From assembly GCA_013397435.1 (NCBI GenBank), contig VZRG01000764.1:186001-250000 (forward strand): 64,000 nucleotides of DNA, written 5' to 3'. Of this stretch, positions 51,908-64,000 are shown piece after piece. Within the stretch, counting starts at the first letter, position 1; every line of letters starts with the position of its first letter. Under the pieces are notes generated by a model that saw only the letters and a program-made list of their open reading frames with translations, ran no database searches and was not told the origin of the DNA. This DNA comes from Erythrocercus mccallii. Its lineage: Eukaryota; Chordata; Aves; Passeriformes; Dicruridae. Both the position numbers and the translations under genes were made by a program.

Positions 51908-52025
51908 AATAATCATATAATCATTAAGATGGGAAAAGACCTCAAAGATCATTCTATCAAACCGTTATGTACACATATCGCAATTCAGTGCTATCTTTTC
52001 CATGACCTACAACCATGCAATTGTC
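51908..52025 (-). mobile_element. CR1 3' tail, antisense, short
   Basis: ATAATCATTAAGATGGGAAAAGACCTCAAAGATCAT-type sequence at 51915-51950 is the antisense CR1 3' end (terminal octamer remnants followed by the conserved 3' UTR). It continues weakly into 'ccatgacctacaaccatgc' and is lost by about 52025. It is severely 5'-truncated. Confidence 0.75.
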
Positions 52026-55000
52026 TTCAAATTATGTAATTTAGTGACTACTTATTCTGCCTTTGATCTTTCAATGACAGTGTAGTTAAAAGTTGGGTTT
52101 TTTTTTAACTGGAAGTTACCTTATAAAAATATTCTGAATTGTTGTATGTGTGACTATTCTTGGTATTGGTAAGTAACTGATCTATATGCCACTGTAAAAA
52201 GTACTTCATTCTAGTGCTGCTCTGTGCAAACTGAAGTGCAGAAATCTTCTTATTGAAAACTCTCAAGGTTTTTTGAAAAGTACTTTTCTTGTATGAGGCA
52301 CTGGTTACATCTCAAAGTTCTCATGTACCAAAGGAAATCTGCAAAAAATGTATTAAACCAAAATGAAGCTTAACATACTTTTATGGATGGAAATTTTCAT
52401 ATTCTTGTTATATTCTTGTTACAAAGGAAGATGGGAAAAGAATTAATAATTCAAGCATGCACAAAATTCTTTAAATTACAATCTTTGAAAAAATTTAACT
52501 TTACAGATCTGATGTCAACCTCAGAAACAATATTAAAGATCTGAACACACCACTGCTTATAAAAGGACCATTCTGGATAAATGATTTATTTTATTAAATA
52601 AATAAAATTTGGCTGTTCATAGGAAAGAGACCCTCACAAGATTGACTTCATTATACATGAAACCTACTTGCTGTTTAACAGATAAGCATGTGAAGAAGAG
52701 CAAGATGCAACAGGCTAAAACTAGTTAGTGTTCTTCAGTCTGGGGAAGATATATCAATCAGATTGGCATGTATAAATATAATAACGTAAGCATCATTTTT
52801 TGTTCTTTAGCTTTAAAAAAAAGCAAAACCTTATACTCCTGTACCTCTTCAACCAGATTTAATAACCGTAAGATAAATACTATGAGATCTTAACATAAAA
52901 TTCAATTTCAGAATCCATTATGCACAAGAATTCAAAAAGAAGATAAAATGTTAAAACTCCTCCTAAAAGGCTAGGAGTTCAGAAGTATGTAAAGACATAG
53001 CAAGCATTTTAATTTTTTTTTACATCTCTATTGCTATTTTTTTCTTCCAGAACAGCAATCTGCATGGTTTTGACAAACATGCAAGGAGGAATTTCCAAGA
53101 GAAATGTGACTGAAATAGTACTATAAATTAGGGTAATGCTTTATATGTATATGTATTCATTTTAAACCATAAAATAGTATTCACTGTAATAAGCAGTATA
53201 TCAACTCAGCTCAGTCTTTCAAGGCAAACTAGTCCAACGCCTGAAATACATATCAGGCAACAACTCTGCACTGATGGAATAAGTGCCAGAGCCATCTTTT
53301 AGGTCTTTTACTTCTCCCTTTTCTTACAGAACACTTGAGTCTACACTAGTTTATCTTTTCCAGCTACATAGGCTAAAACGTTTCAAACATGCGGGAATTC
53401 TTTGAATGGAGTCACAGGAAAAAGTGAAGCTGTATTTTGTCACTCTTTTGCAAGTCTTAGGAAAAAAAATCTGTCACTTCTACAAACTTGAATTTCTCTT
53501 AACTCAATGTGTTCAGCTTTGTGATGATCTTAAAACGTAAACCAGAATACAGTACTTACCATGACAATGTATGCAATTTTTTGAATGGCATATATTAAGA
53601 AAATCAAGTTTTTGTACTCAGATTGTATCTTTATGTCAAAGGGAAGGATTTTGCTAATTATTTATGTGGGCCTTGTCTTTCACTCTCATCTCTATTTATC
53701 ACTCTCTATAGCACTATGACTGTTCGGATTGTCATGCAATTAACAATAGCTAAAACAAGATACAAGTCCTTTGAATGTCTGTAGATAGAGCTATCCAAAT
53801 ATACTCTGTTTCAGTTCACTAATTTTACTCATGTACAGACCCACATCAAAAATGCACAAGTCAAATGCTTAACTTCAAGAAATGATCAGACTGTGAAATG
53901 ATCATAAAAAAAAATGATAATGGGCAAGATAAAAGACTTCTACTTCAAGATCTTGTGTTAGACAGTGGTCAATTGCGGATGCAAGCATAAATTAATTCTT
54001 CACTCAGTTTAACCTCACAACTTCTGACATCCTATAGTTTAATACCTTCTGAACTGGAAATTGTCTCCATATCTTTCTGTTTGATATCACTTAATAACTT
54101 CAACAGCAGTTATATTGGCACAGCATGCTGCCAATAAGTTTCACAAGTCATTTGCACATTGAGGAAAAAAATCCCAAATTTCAGTGAGTTCAAGAATAGT
54201 TATTGAATATTTCTTTTTATTATTTTGGGGTTAAGTATTATGGGAAATAATGAATAACACTTATCTCTCTCCATTGCAATCATATTTTCTTCTCCAAAAA
54301 TTTTTACAGGTAAAGAATCTCATTTGATTTAATATCTCTTCATACATAAGTCTTATGATACTTCTTTTTTACTTATACTTTTTTCTTTCAGTTGGGGAGA
54401 TATGAAAGATCTTCAGCATTCAAGATAAATAGGAATTACACAATTATGAAACATTGTAGTAATGCTTCATAATTTTCCTGTATATTTTTTTCCTCTTCTC
54501 CAATATTTCACAATTTTGACTTCTGCTAGGAACAGTTTTCATAACATTAACCTCAATAACCCTAAGGCTTTTTCTAAGATGTTAGTTTAGAACACATTTT
54601 CATATATATGCGCAAATAAACTTTCTCATATTTTTTTTTTCTTTACACTGATTATATTGAATTTCTTCTGCCATTTAATGGTTTGGTTACTTAGTATCAT
54701 GAAACATTTCTGCAACTCTTTGCTGCCAACTTTAATCTTTCTAAATAATTTTGACATGATGATATATTTGTCATTGTTTAATACCATTGCCAGATCATAT
54801 ACTTGGGAATATATTAAAAAGCACAGGTTCCCTGAAAGGTCACCAAGGGTTAGTTGTTAAAACAATTATTTATTCCTGTTCTTGGTTTAATGTTCTTTAG
54901 CCGGGTGCTAACTGTTCAAGGTGATAGCACATATATATTGTCTGATTTAGAGGATCTCTATTCCAACCGGGCAAGTGTACAACTTAGTAGAAGAGCACCT

Positions 55001-55181
55001 CACAATTTAGGGAAGAATGTACTTCCAAAAATACCCCTTAACTTACAGAGATATTAACACCTTTGCTTATCAAAATAAATACAACATTATATTTAGATAC
55101 TTAAATATTTTTGAAAGCTATAATGAGATAAATTTTAGCTGTCTTGATGGGCAAAACAGTGAGTTAATGAATGTGCTGTTG
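52026..55181. other. AT-rich intergenic DNA
   Basis: No supported gene. An AG-preceded open frame ends at 55057 (see findings). The rest holds only short A and T runs. Confidence 0.5.
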
Positions 55182-55661
55182 TGTCACTAGAGGACACGAA
55201 ATGAACCACACGCACACAGCCAAGTCATCAGGGCAAAAAAAGGGGCAGTTTATTTTTTGACCTCGATTTATATAGATTTTTGACAACGACCAGGGATTGG
55301 AGGATGAAGGAAAAATGCAAACATCAGAAGGCTGAAAAAGAACAGGGCGACACTACTGACTTCAAATTTCATGATCATTCAAAAACGGCTTTTTGTAAGG
55401 ATGCATATGCCCAGAAATTTATTGATTTAAAGTGCTCTAATCTCAAAATATATTATTTTAGGAGTTGAAGTTTGCAGGTGCCTAGAAATCAATGTCCAAT
55501 AGAAATTAATCTGTTTCTTATAATTGCTTTTTGAATTACCAGAATTAAGGATATTACTTTCTACCTACCTGATACAAGAAATTTACAGTCAGTAGACACC
55601 CTCATATGAAACAAATAATTATAGATTCAACTGAGAAGGTTTTTTTTTTAATTTAAATTCA
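55182..55661 (-). mobile_element. Probable endogenous retrovirus solo LTR
   Basis: Read on the minus strand there is a TATA box (complement at 55266-55274), an AATAAA (complement at 55249-55254), then a T-rich and GC-richer U5-like end with TTTGCCCTGATGACTTGGC-type words closing at TGACA (complement of TGTCACTAG at 55182). The pentamer TGTTG lies directly left of 55182 (55177-55181) and again at 55662-55666, after a CA. This would bound a 480-base LTR with a 5-bp target-site duplication. The LTR-type signals near 55182-55280 are convincing. The right boundary is much less so, because the minus-strand start would be TGAATTTAAATT and the interior there is AT-rich. No internal retroviral sequence was seen. 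Confidence 0.6.
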
Positions 55662-55835
55662 TGTTGTAATATCTTTTAATATATTTTAGGGGGAATTGTG
55701 ATTTTTTATTTATTAGAATAATTATATTTATAGAGAGATAGATATATAGACATAAATATCAGTTTTATACATGGGGTATCCTCATTGTTTTGTATCATGT
55801 GAATGCATTGACTTTGGGACTCATAATTACAGGTG

Positions 55836-55874
55836 ATTGTGTGTGTGCATATATATATATATGTGTGTGTGTAC
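55836..55874. repeat. (GT)n(AT)n(GT)n microsatellite
   Basis: GTGTGTG, then seven AT units (55849-55862), then GTGTGTGTGT. Alternating purine-pyrimidine throughout. Confidence 0.9.
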
Positions 55875-58800
55875 AGTTGATCAAGGTGACAATAAAGATG
55901 ATATACATAAAAAGTTCATATAAAATTGTTGAAGCCCTAGAAGAAAACTTAGGAAAAAACACCAATTCAAAAGCGTATATTAATTTGATAACATAAGCCC
56001 TGCATGAAAGATAAGCAAATATCTAAAATCATTGGTATGGAAATTCTATACTATGTTTATTGCTAAACCGGTGAAATATATAGTGTTGTCCCATCTTTCA
56101 TCATCACTGATAAACACCATCTTCTCTAGGGAGTAATTTTCAGTACAGGCACTGCAGTTATCTAGGTAGATTACTAAAATTAACAACAGTGTTTTGAGCA
56201 TAGAACACACTGCTTGACAATACAAAATGCCACAAGGAATAATTCAAATAATACAGGGAGGAAGCATTACATTAATGCGTGGATGATGTGAACTACTAAT
56301 ACATTTTAATGTGTGTATTAATTTTTTGTGGGATGAACATTTTTTATAATGTGCTAATTCTGTGTTATTTTGCCATTCCATCCTGTATGAGAGCTGCCTG
56401 TTAATACAAGTTAATAAGAAATTATACTGAAGAGAGGAATTACATTTCTTGTGATTTGGATAACACTTGGTAGAGTTTTGTATCATTCTGCTACATAGAA
56501 TAACTGGTCTGACATGATTAACTCTGTGTATCTGGTCAGTAAAAACCAGTGATCCATTGTGGTGCTGCTACGATTATGGACACAGACACAGATTTCTGTG
56601 CAACTTCTTCCTAAGCTACTGCAGGCCTCTTCTACAAGTGACTGTGTTTGGCCACTATGTGTGAGCAAAACAATCACACTCCAGCTTCGAGCCCAATGTG
56701 CCTAAAGTCTCACTGGCTGTGGACTGAGTGATTAAATGAACATTACAATGGGAAACATGCAAGTTTGTTGTGATTGTTTTGATTTTGTGTCAAAGCCCTT
56801 CTTAGCTAATAAGTAGATTCCCTAAGTAGTTGTCCCTCCCCGCTTATCATCTATTGCATACTTTCCAATTTCCTAATTCTCATTACTGATACCAATCAAA
56901 TTCTCATCCATCTCTAGGTTATTGTAATGCTGATATGCCTGTAACACACAGTACTATTGAGTACAATTCTTTGAATTAATACTTTCCTGGAAGTTTATTT
57001 CAAGATATTGGCTTCTTACTATAAAATAAATTACAGTAATGCTGGCAGGACTTGAAGAAATCTAGATTGCAATGAAAATGTATGACTCTTCCATCTAAAA
57101 CAATTCAGGGAAGTACTAACTAAGCATTGATCTCATACTAAGAGTTTATTCCTTTTAAAATGAATAGGTGATGCAACAATTTTTGTGTTGCATGCCCTCA
57201 TCTATCTAAGTTATACGGCAGATTGCTAAAGAATTTAGAAAAAATAAACATATGTGATTAATGTCCACTTAAAATGTATTTTCTGGGTCTTTTGCTTATC
57301 ATGAGACTTGCAGAAATTTTACAAGGCTAAAATGAGATACAAAAGAAAAGGAAAATTTTTAGCTAAAGCTAGTAAGAGTAATGGATATGTAAGTGGGTAT
57401 AAGTAAATAATAAAGAAATAACCTCACCCTTTCACTCCCTATCTATCCATCTAAAGGTTTCACTCAATGTTCTTATAGTAAAATTCTCTTTTCTGTTATA
57501 ATTATAGAAACCATTGCCCTCAACCAAACACTTTTAGCAATGCACCCATAAATCAAGACATCTTAGTCAAAAAAATGCTACAACTAAGCCTGGTTCACAT
57601 CTTTGCTGACACAACTATCCATTTTTTTTTCTCTCCTTCCTTGTTGCACCACATACATATTGAAGAACAATTCAAAGGAGAATCACATCGCAAAGGTCTC
57701 AAGTAGTAGACGAGCAATTGCCTGAATCTACACTCTGTAATCTATTGGAAAGGAGAACATGGAACAATTCAAGTTATGCATTTCTACCCAACTCATAGGC
57801 AGTTTAGTGAGAAAGACACAGAAAGCAGTCTGTTTATGTAGCCCTACAATCAGGGCTGTTACACGGAGTTCCATGATTAGACTGGTCATCAGCTGAAAGG
57901 GATTAAATAAAAATCTTTGCTCTCTTTGGTATTCCCAGCAGTTAAATTTTAATTTTCTTAAGACAATGAAGAAAGCTGGTAAGACAAGTAACTATAGTGT
58001 CTTGAAAAATGTCTTAATTGCTATTTGCTTGGCAGGAACTGTGCAGTATGTTTCAACATTGAGCCACATATATTTTAATAGCACTTGATAGATCTTGGTT
58101 CAACTCAGAGATCACAGCTGACATCCAGTGAGTGGAAGACAAGATGCTGTTGTTAGCATTTGTAACTTCTTCCTTAACAGCATCTACTTAAACCATCTGA
58201 TGAAATATTTAGCATACCTAAAAAATTCTTCACAAATTTTTGTATACCTGTTCTTGAAAAAAGGTTAATAGAAATAACATAATGGACAGTAGTACTATCA
58301 CAAAGCTTTTGAAAAATATTACTGACTTCTGTAAAATGTTTTTGCTCTTGAAGTACTGAAGTTTATGAATTATCATAAACAAGATGATCATAATCACTGG
58401 AAGACCCAGGGTCTAATTTGAAACCAAAATTTTACCATTATTTGCTGTGAAATTTCTTGCATTGAAACTGATAGTGTGCATGTAATTTACAGCTGACAGT
58501 ACTGCAGAGTGACCCTGATCAACACTATTAAATTTGACAATAATTTTATTTCATAGAGATATTTAAGTTTATACCTCCTGACAGGGAGGTAACGATCCTT
58601 TACTCATGTTGTCCAACAGAGTGAAGGAAAATTACCTGTACATTATGGCTACATAATTTCTGGCAAATGGGACATTGCTGGAAAGAACATGAATTTAAGA
58701 GGGTGTGTGCGTGTGTGTTTCTGATTTTTCAACCTCTTTTTGTGTGAATTCATATTACTCCATAGTTGTTTTGAAGTTGTAGAAATATATGGGATTCTAT

Positions 58801-61430
58801 GTGCATCTATTATTCATTATTGAAATGTGTTCATGTCTGAAGTTATATTTAGCAGTGTAATTTGTGCCACCCCTCTTAGTATTTCTTTTCTCTTGTCACA
58901 TGATTTTTTTTTTCAAACAGGGATAATTCTAGCTTCACTTAAGTCCATAGTATTTTAGTTTCGTATAAAGGAATATATTTTTGTAGTATTCTAAGTCTGA
59001 TCATGCCTCTCTCTAATTATTAAAAGTAGCCTTCATCTCCTATCTTCTTTACAAAAAAGGGAATAAAATAGTGCAGAGAAAAAAAAGATGAAGAAATATT
59101 TTAGAGGCATAAGGAAGCACAAATGAAAATGGACTGCTAAACATTAAAAGTTTATCCTCAGCTGACCATTAAATTTAACTGTAATAAAAATTCAGTGCAT
59201 ATCATCCCTAATTTCATTAAAGAAAACTGTCATAATAAACAAATCCTCAGAGTAAAAGAGCTACTAAACCTGTCTTTTATGATAATTTCTCAATTCCTTC
59301 TCAGATCTTCCAAATAATGTCTTTATGCATGTCAACATTTACATGTATATTCAGTCCACAATTAATAACTGTGACTCATTACCGTTACCTTGGGGTTTAT
59401 AAGTCTTTAGGTAAAACGTCTTGTTTCTCTTGGTTATGGTCTCTCATTTAAAACTCTTTTTAACCATGTTATAATTGTAAAAAAATGAGACAGTAAGTTT
59501 TGTCTTTTTCTCTAGATTAAGTTCCTTGGCAGATAAGAAGACTCTGGAGACCCAGAGTTTGTTAGTTAAATCAAGGATATCGATCATGACCTGAACATAA
59601 ATTTCTTAACTTTTCCCTGATGATAACTTCCAAGTAGGATTAATGTTCCTTAGAGATAGCTCACAAGAAATTAATAACTTTTTTTTGGCAACCTTAACTT
59701 TTAAGTGAGTTGCTAGACATAATCATGGATTACATATAGAAGTTCTTACCAACTTGGCTTAACAGAATAGAATAACTTTATTTTAACCATACTTTATCAA
59801 GATAATATACTTAAATTCTGAGGCTATACAGTATATAATGTATTTTCAAATATGAAATTAACATTTCACAATACATTAGCAAGTAATAAAGGATGGTTAT
59901 AATTTACTCTTAAATTTCACTTCTCTTTTAATGTGATTCAAAAATCTCACTATCAGTGCCTGTGCCTGACCTGCATGACATAACCATCTGAGTACATTTT
60001 ACTGTGCCAGACAGTCCATATGTTCTTTTAGATTACTTATTCCTTTTCAACCTATTAAGTAGCCCTGGACAGTCAGTTTGGCATTCTGATACTACATTGT
60101 GAAAAGACATTCACAATTCCTTACAAATATGACTGAAGGGCCAACTGCTGATGTCCTTTCAGCTCCCATTACCAGCTTTCCCAGAGATGCTATGGGCCCA
60201 GCCCTGGAAGAATCAGTTGAAATTCTTTATCAGAAACCCTAACTTTAACAATTTTTTTTTTCACACAGTGATTCTTATTCTATGAGATCCTCCTACTTCA
60301 CATATTTCAGGTTATATAATTTATCTTCTCTGAGAAATACTGAAGGTTTTTTCTTTCTTTTGTGTCATTATATCTTTGTCTTGCTGTGATTTTGTCTTCC
60401 CATTCTGTATATACAGAATCAAAATTATTAATTTTCTTTTCTCTCTCTAAATTCTCAAACTCTACTCAGAATAACCTCTCCATATTCAAGGAACCAAATC
60501 CTGTTATCCAAGTTCTTTTACGTGTTATAGATATACAGGTTTATAAAGTACTGAATTAAAAATATGAATAATCATGTACTTTTACATTTATATTTTTAAC
60601 TCAGTCCATACTAACCATAGTAAAACATGGAATTAGATCACTATTCAAAGGCTTCTCCATGCATTTTTTTCTATGTTTCCATGTATTCTCTGGAATCCTG
60701 AAGCAATCAGCTGTTCTCAAACATAATGTAGTGTTTGACAAACGACTGAGTATGGCAGGTATGATAAGCCTAACTCTATCAATAACTGCAGATGCTAGAA
60801 GTGTCTTATTTTCAGTAATAGATCCAATCCTGAAGCAAATATTTATATTTTTTCAAAACTACATGAAAACATTTTAAAACTTCTACTCTTCAGATTAGTT
60901 TCCCCCTTATTAAATAGCTTATCACAGCACCACTGATATGACTTCGATTCAAAATCAAGTGGGTTTCAAATGGTCTACAACTTTTGTTCAGATTCCCACA
61001 GTCATATCTATCTACGCATAATATGGAATACTAAAAATGCTTGATTTTTTTTTTCCATGTGCATTTTTACTGCATTTTATATTATTGAGATATTGAAAAA
61101 TCTTTTAACTGAATTAGCACTTTTCTGCATCCAGTCTGCTTATCTTTGTTTCAGATACACTGGTGATATTTCACACATTACACTATGTGAAATATTAAAT
61201 GCAAAGTCCTATTAGATTACAAATCATTTCCCCTTGTGAACATAATATAAAAAAACAAATGCAATACCATATATGAGAAAACCAAGTAAGTAGTATTTTG
61301 GATTTTTTGTTGACTGCTGTTCTTTTTAATTAATTTGTACTGTTAGTTTTCAGATGGATTTCCTTTAAGATTCCCAATATAACCAGGAAATTAAATACTT
61401 TGTAGTTAACTATAATATTTTAATTTTTAT

Positions 61431-61435
61431 ATTAG
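61431..61435. repeat. Left target-site duplication ATTAG
   Basis: ATTAG directly before the LTR terminus TGTCC; the identical pentamer follows the other terminus at 62030-62034. Confidence 0.9.
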
Positions 61436-62029
61436 TGTCCTGGTTAGGACAAAATTAAGGGGAAGTTTCCAGAAGGAGTCCTCCTAGAAACCTACCTCCA
61501 CAAACTCCTCCCCACCCCCACCGGGTCCAGGAAGAATTTCCTTGGAGGGAAAAGTGGAAAAAACCTGTTTATTAATAAATATCCAAAAATAACACTTCCC
61601 AACACAGAAAAGAACCACCCAGAAGACAAAAGAAGGTCGTCTTCACCAGGTCCGGAGAGTGGAGCCGGTCTCTATGTGCGGGAAGGGCGCAGAAGTGTCT
61701 TTCGCAGGCTCCCAGGGCCCCCTGGTTCCCGGATTTCCAAGGGTTGATCTCGGAGCCGGTCTCTGTGTCTTCGGGAGCGGGGGGGGAATAAAGGGAGAGG
61801 GGAAAAAGAACAAAAGCAAGCAAGCAAGCAAAAAAGAGAAAAAAGTGGCTGAAGCAGCAGCAGCAAAAAAAGCAGCAGCAGCAGCAAGGCAGAAGCAAAA
61901 GTAAAGTAGAAAAAAAAAAACAGCCGGCCTTCCCAGCCCAAACGATGGGGGGAGGGGCACGGCTACCTAGACAAAACAGGGGATTCACGATTGGGATAGA
62001 GGGCACGGTCATACAGTCACCCCATGACA
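61436..62029 (-). mobile_element. Solo LTR of an endogenous retrovirus, ERVL-like by TSD length
   Basis: This 594-base element starts TGTCCTGG on the plus strand and ends CCCATGACA, so it reads TGTCATGGGG to CCAGGACA on the minus strand with TGTC/GACA inverted termini. It is flanked by perfect ATTAG duplications. Minus orientation is set by the AATAAA whose complement lies at 61568-61573, about 130 bases from the 3' end as expected for R-U5. Composition is far more GC-rich than the flanks and it keeps many CpGs, indicating a recent insertion. A purine-rich middle (plus strand) contains (AAGC)n at 61814-61830 and GCA units at 61853-61887. No gag, pol or env sequence is attached, so it is a solo LTR left by LTR-LTR recombination. 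A 5-bp duplication is usual for ERVL-type elements, but the class is not otherwise established. Open frames of 81-152 codons inside it come from its low-complexity middle and are not genes. Confidence 0.93.
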
Positions 62030-62034
62030 ATTAG
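62030..62034. repeat. Right target-site duplication ATTAG
   Basis: Identical to 61431-61435; see the LTR entry. Confidence 0.9.
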
Positions 62035-62424
62035 AAAGCAATTCTTACAATATAAATAATATTTTGTGAGTATAATCACCAAACAATAAAACCTTTTTTC
62101 ATCTTTCTGCATGAACTCATTGAAAATATTGAAAATGGAAACTTCCACTGTAAGCAGTTAATTTAATCAAAATACAACTGGTATATGAAAATATAGAAAC
62201 AATATGACATTTAATTTTGTGTATTACACCATTTTGAACATTGATATGTTTGACTGGGTAGTGGATGGTTAGAGAAAAATTGTAAATGTTGTTTTTCTAA
62301 GCTGCTCATTGAAATGACATCCAACTTCCATGACTTTTCATGAGCATAATATTGAGTAATTTCTCACCTTTGGAAAGCACCAGTGATATCTATATGTCAG
62401 TGTGCTCTCAATGAACCTACACAC
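62035..62424. other. AT-rich spacer between LTR and CR1
   Basis: I see no gene or repeat in these 390 bases. Confidence 0.5.
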
Positions 62425-63310
62425 CAGTTTTATTTGATGTCTTTATTGATGACATAGATTAAGAGATTGAGTGCATCATCAGCAGGTCTGTAAATGATAC
62501 CAAGCTGAGTGATGTTGACACACCTGAAGGTCTGGATGCCATCCAGAGACCTGGACAGGCTTTAAAAATGTGTCCATGAGAATCTCTTGAGGTTTAATAA
62601 GACCAAGTACAATGAGCTACACCTGGATCAGGGTAACTGCTGGCATGAATCCAGGCTGGGGCATGAACAGGTGGAGAGCAGCCCTGCTGAGAAGGACTTG
62701 GGGGTGCAGTGGATGAGAGGCTGGACATGACCCGGCAGTGTGCACTCTCAGCCCAGAAAGCCAAACGTGTCCTGGGCTGTATCCAAAGCAGCAAGGGCAG
62801 CAAAGGAGTGAGGGGATTCTGCCCCTCTGCTCTGCTCTGGTGAGACCCCACCTGCAGTGCTGCATCCAGCTCTGGAGTCCTAGCACAGGAAGGACATAGA
62901 GTGAGTCCAGACAATCCAGAGGACACCAAGATGATTAGAGGAATGAGGAAAGTCTGAGAGATTTGGGATTGTTCAACCTGGAAAAGAGAAGGATTCTGGG
63001 TGACCTAATGGTTACCTTCCAGTAGCTGAAGGGTATATACTGGCAGGACAAGGGGGAGTGGCTTCCAACTAAAGAGAATAGTTTTAGATTGGATATTGGG
63101 AAGAAATTCTTTACTGTGAGATTGGTGAGGCACTGGAACTGGTTGTCCAGAGAAGCTGTGGATGCCCCATCCCCAGAAGTGTTCAAGGTCAAACTGGATG
63201 GAGTTCTGAGCAACCCAGTGTAGTGAAAGTTATCACTGCATATGTCAGGGGGCTAGAACTAGGTGCTTTTTGTTGTCCCTACAAAATCAAACCATTCTAT
63301 GATTTTATGA
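62425..63310 (+). mobile_element. CR1 LINE, 5'-truncated, with RT end and 3' UTR
   Basis: This begins within the ORF2 reverse transcriptase: FDVFIDDID, then SRSVNDTKLS where the catalytic FADD motif is expected (now SVND, 62487-62498), and DTPEGLDAIQR. It follows the full CR1 3' order: 'gagagcagccctgctgagaaggacttgggggt', 'gctggacatgacccggcagtgtgc', 'gagaccccacctgcagtgctgcatccagctctggag', 'gtggatgccccatccccagaagtgttcaaggtc'. The end is 'aaaccattctatgattttatga', the CR1 terminal octamer repeat. Many stops, frameshifts and a short deletion after FIDDID make it dead. Its 3' subtype differs from the copy at 23690-24566. Minus-strand frames at 62594-63213 are antisense shadows. Confidence 0.95.
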
Positions 63311-64000
63311 GATATATATATAAATAAATTATAGTATTATGCATACAGGTAATATATATTATACAGTTATGTGTATGCAGGTAATATATATAAGGTGTAC
63401 TTCATCATATTAAGATACGTATATAAGTACATTGGCAACACTATTATATTTAGGTTATGTAACGATATACTATTGAATTGGTATACCACTTTACACTACA
63501 ATTGTACATCTTAAATATTACACAAAAAAAGGAGATTTTAAAAGTATATAGTTAGAATTATTCCAATAAATCCCCCCTATCTTGATGTATACATTATATT
63601 TATAACTTTAAATAATGAATACTTTTGTCTAGGTAAAGGGTGTATGAAGGGTGAAGAGGTGAATAAATTTTGAATCAGAGGAATACTCCATCACCATAGA
63701 CGTGCAGATTTACCTGACACACTGTTTTTTCTTCCCCTTTTGCTTTCCTTTATTAGTAGTTCAGGTTGGAGCAGATAAAAGTGAGTTGTGTGCTTTTATT
63801 TAATATAATCAAAGTCAAATTAGTTGCTTTGTAGAGGGACTTCCAGAATTTAATCCCATTTTAGTTCTAATTCTGGTAGATATTTTGCTCTCACCCTCTA
63901 TCCAAAAAGAATGTTTTTAAATGATATTTTTAAATGATTTTTTGCAGCTTCAATCCATAGTATAGTCATTTGCAGTGAGGTTTAGGAGTCATGCTGTTCC
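63311..64000. other. AT-rich flank with imperfect tandem copies
   Basis: Directly after the CR1 end there is a TATA-rich stretch. GTATGCAGGTAATATATATA-type sequence occurs at 63339-63362 and 63371-63393, a tandem period of about 32. Nothing else recognised up to the window end. Confidence 0.6.

Larger units (their letters stand above)
55662..61435. other. AT-rich intergenic DNA
   Basis: This contains the microsatellite at 55836-55874. The stretches 56490-56720 and 57640-57950 have balanced, low-repeat composition and may be conserved non-coding DNA. No gene or interspersed repeat was recognised in the remainder. Confidence 0.5.

Noticed and set aside
61572..62030. 152-codon minus-strand frame and three overlapping frames
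   Set aside because: They lie wholly inside the LTR and follow its low-complexity middle; several frames being open together shows a composition effect.
62594..63213. Minus-strand frames of 89-111 codons
   Set aside because: They are antisense to CR1 ORF2 and its 3' UTR.
1..64000. CRISPR arrays, tRNA or rRNA genes, bacterial operons
   Set aside because: No regularly spaced identical repeats with unique spacers, no cloverleaf-type A/B box pairs and no rRNA words were found. The tandem repeats are contiguous microsatellites or local duplications.

Overview
This window looks like vertebrate nuclear DNA, most likely from a bird and plausibly a songbird. It is AT-rich throughout, has no bacterial-style dense coding, no operons, no ribosome binding sites and no CRISPR-like arrays. 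The lineage call rests on the interspersed repeats. At least seven fragments of CR1 LINEs, the dominant avian retroposon, can be read by eye in both orientations, and there are one clear and one probable endogenous-retrovirus solo LTR. No mammalian SINE was seen.

Layout. 0-2 kb: an A-rich microsatellite, then the only stretch that reads like a genuine protein-coding exon (1421-1567, plus strand, with a splice acceptor in front and a stop codon at the end). 2-15.7 kb: intergenic or intronic DNA with one antisense CR1 tail (6561-6848) and small tandem repeats. 15.77-16.19 kb: two diverged direct copies of an unclassified unit of about 210 bp that carries a stem-loop and a poly(A)-signal-like motif. 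20.6-20.9 kb: two CR1 3' tails back to back. 23.7-26.7 kb: a CR1 copy with an internal deletion, a diverged duplicated segment, and a CR1 ORF1 fragment that still shows its esterase DxxH motif. 31-52 kb: mostly featureless DNA with two short CR1 tails (31.1 and 51.9 kb), two GC-richer islands of unknown origin (36.2-37.75 and 41.8-42.06 kb), a possible conserved non-coding element (47.1-47.5 kb) and an (AACC)14 microsatellite. 55.18-55.66 kb: a probable solo LTR. 61.44-62.03 kb: a clear GC-rich solo LTR bounded by a perfect 5-bp target-site duplication. 62.4-63.3 kb: a CR1 3' end with remnants of the reverse transcriptase.

There is no set of genes acting together here. The window is best read as a gene desert or the 3' flank of a gene whose last exon may lie near 1.4-1.9 kb. 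Most long open frames are low-complexity repeats, decayed retroelements or chance frames. I found no convincing new biological system. The items most worth checking are the candidate terminal exon, the duplicated unit at 15.8-16.2 kb and the young-looking LTR.
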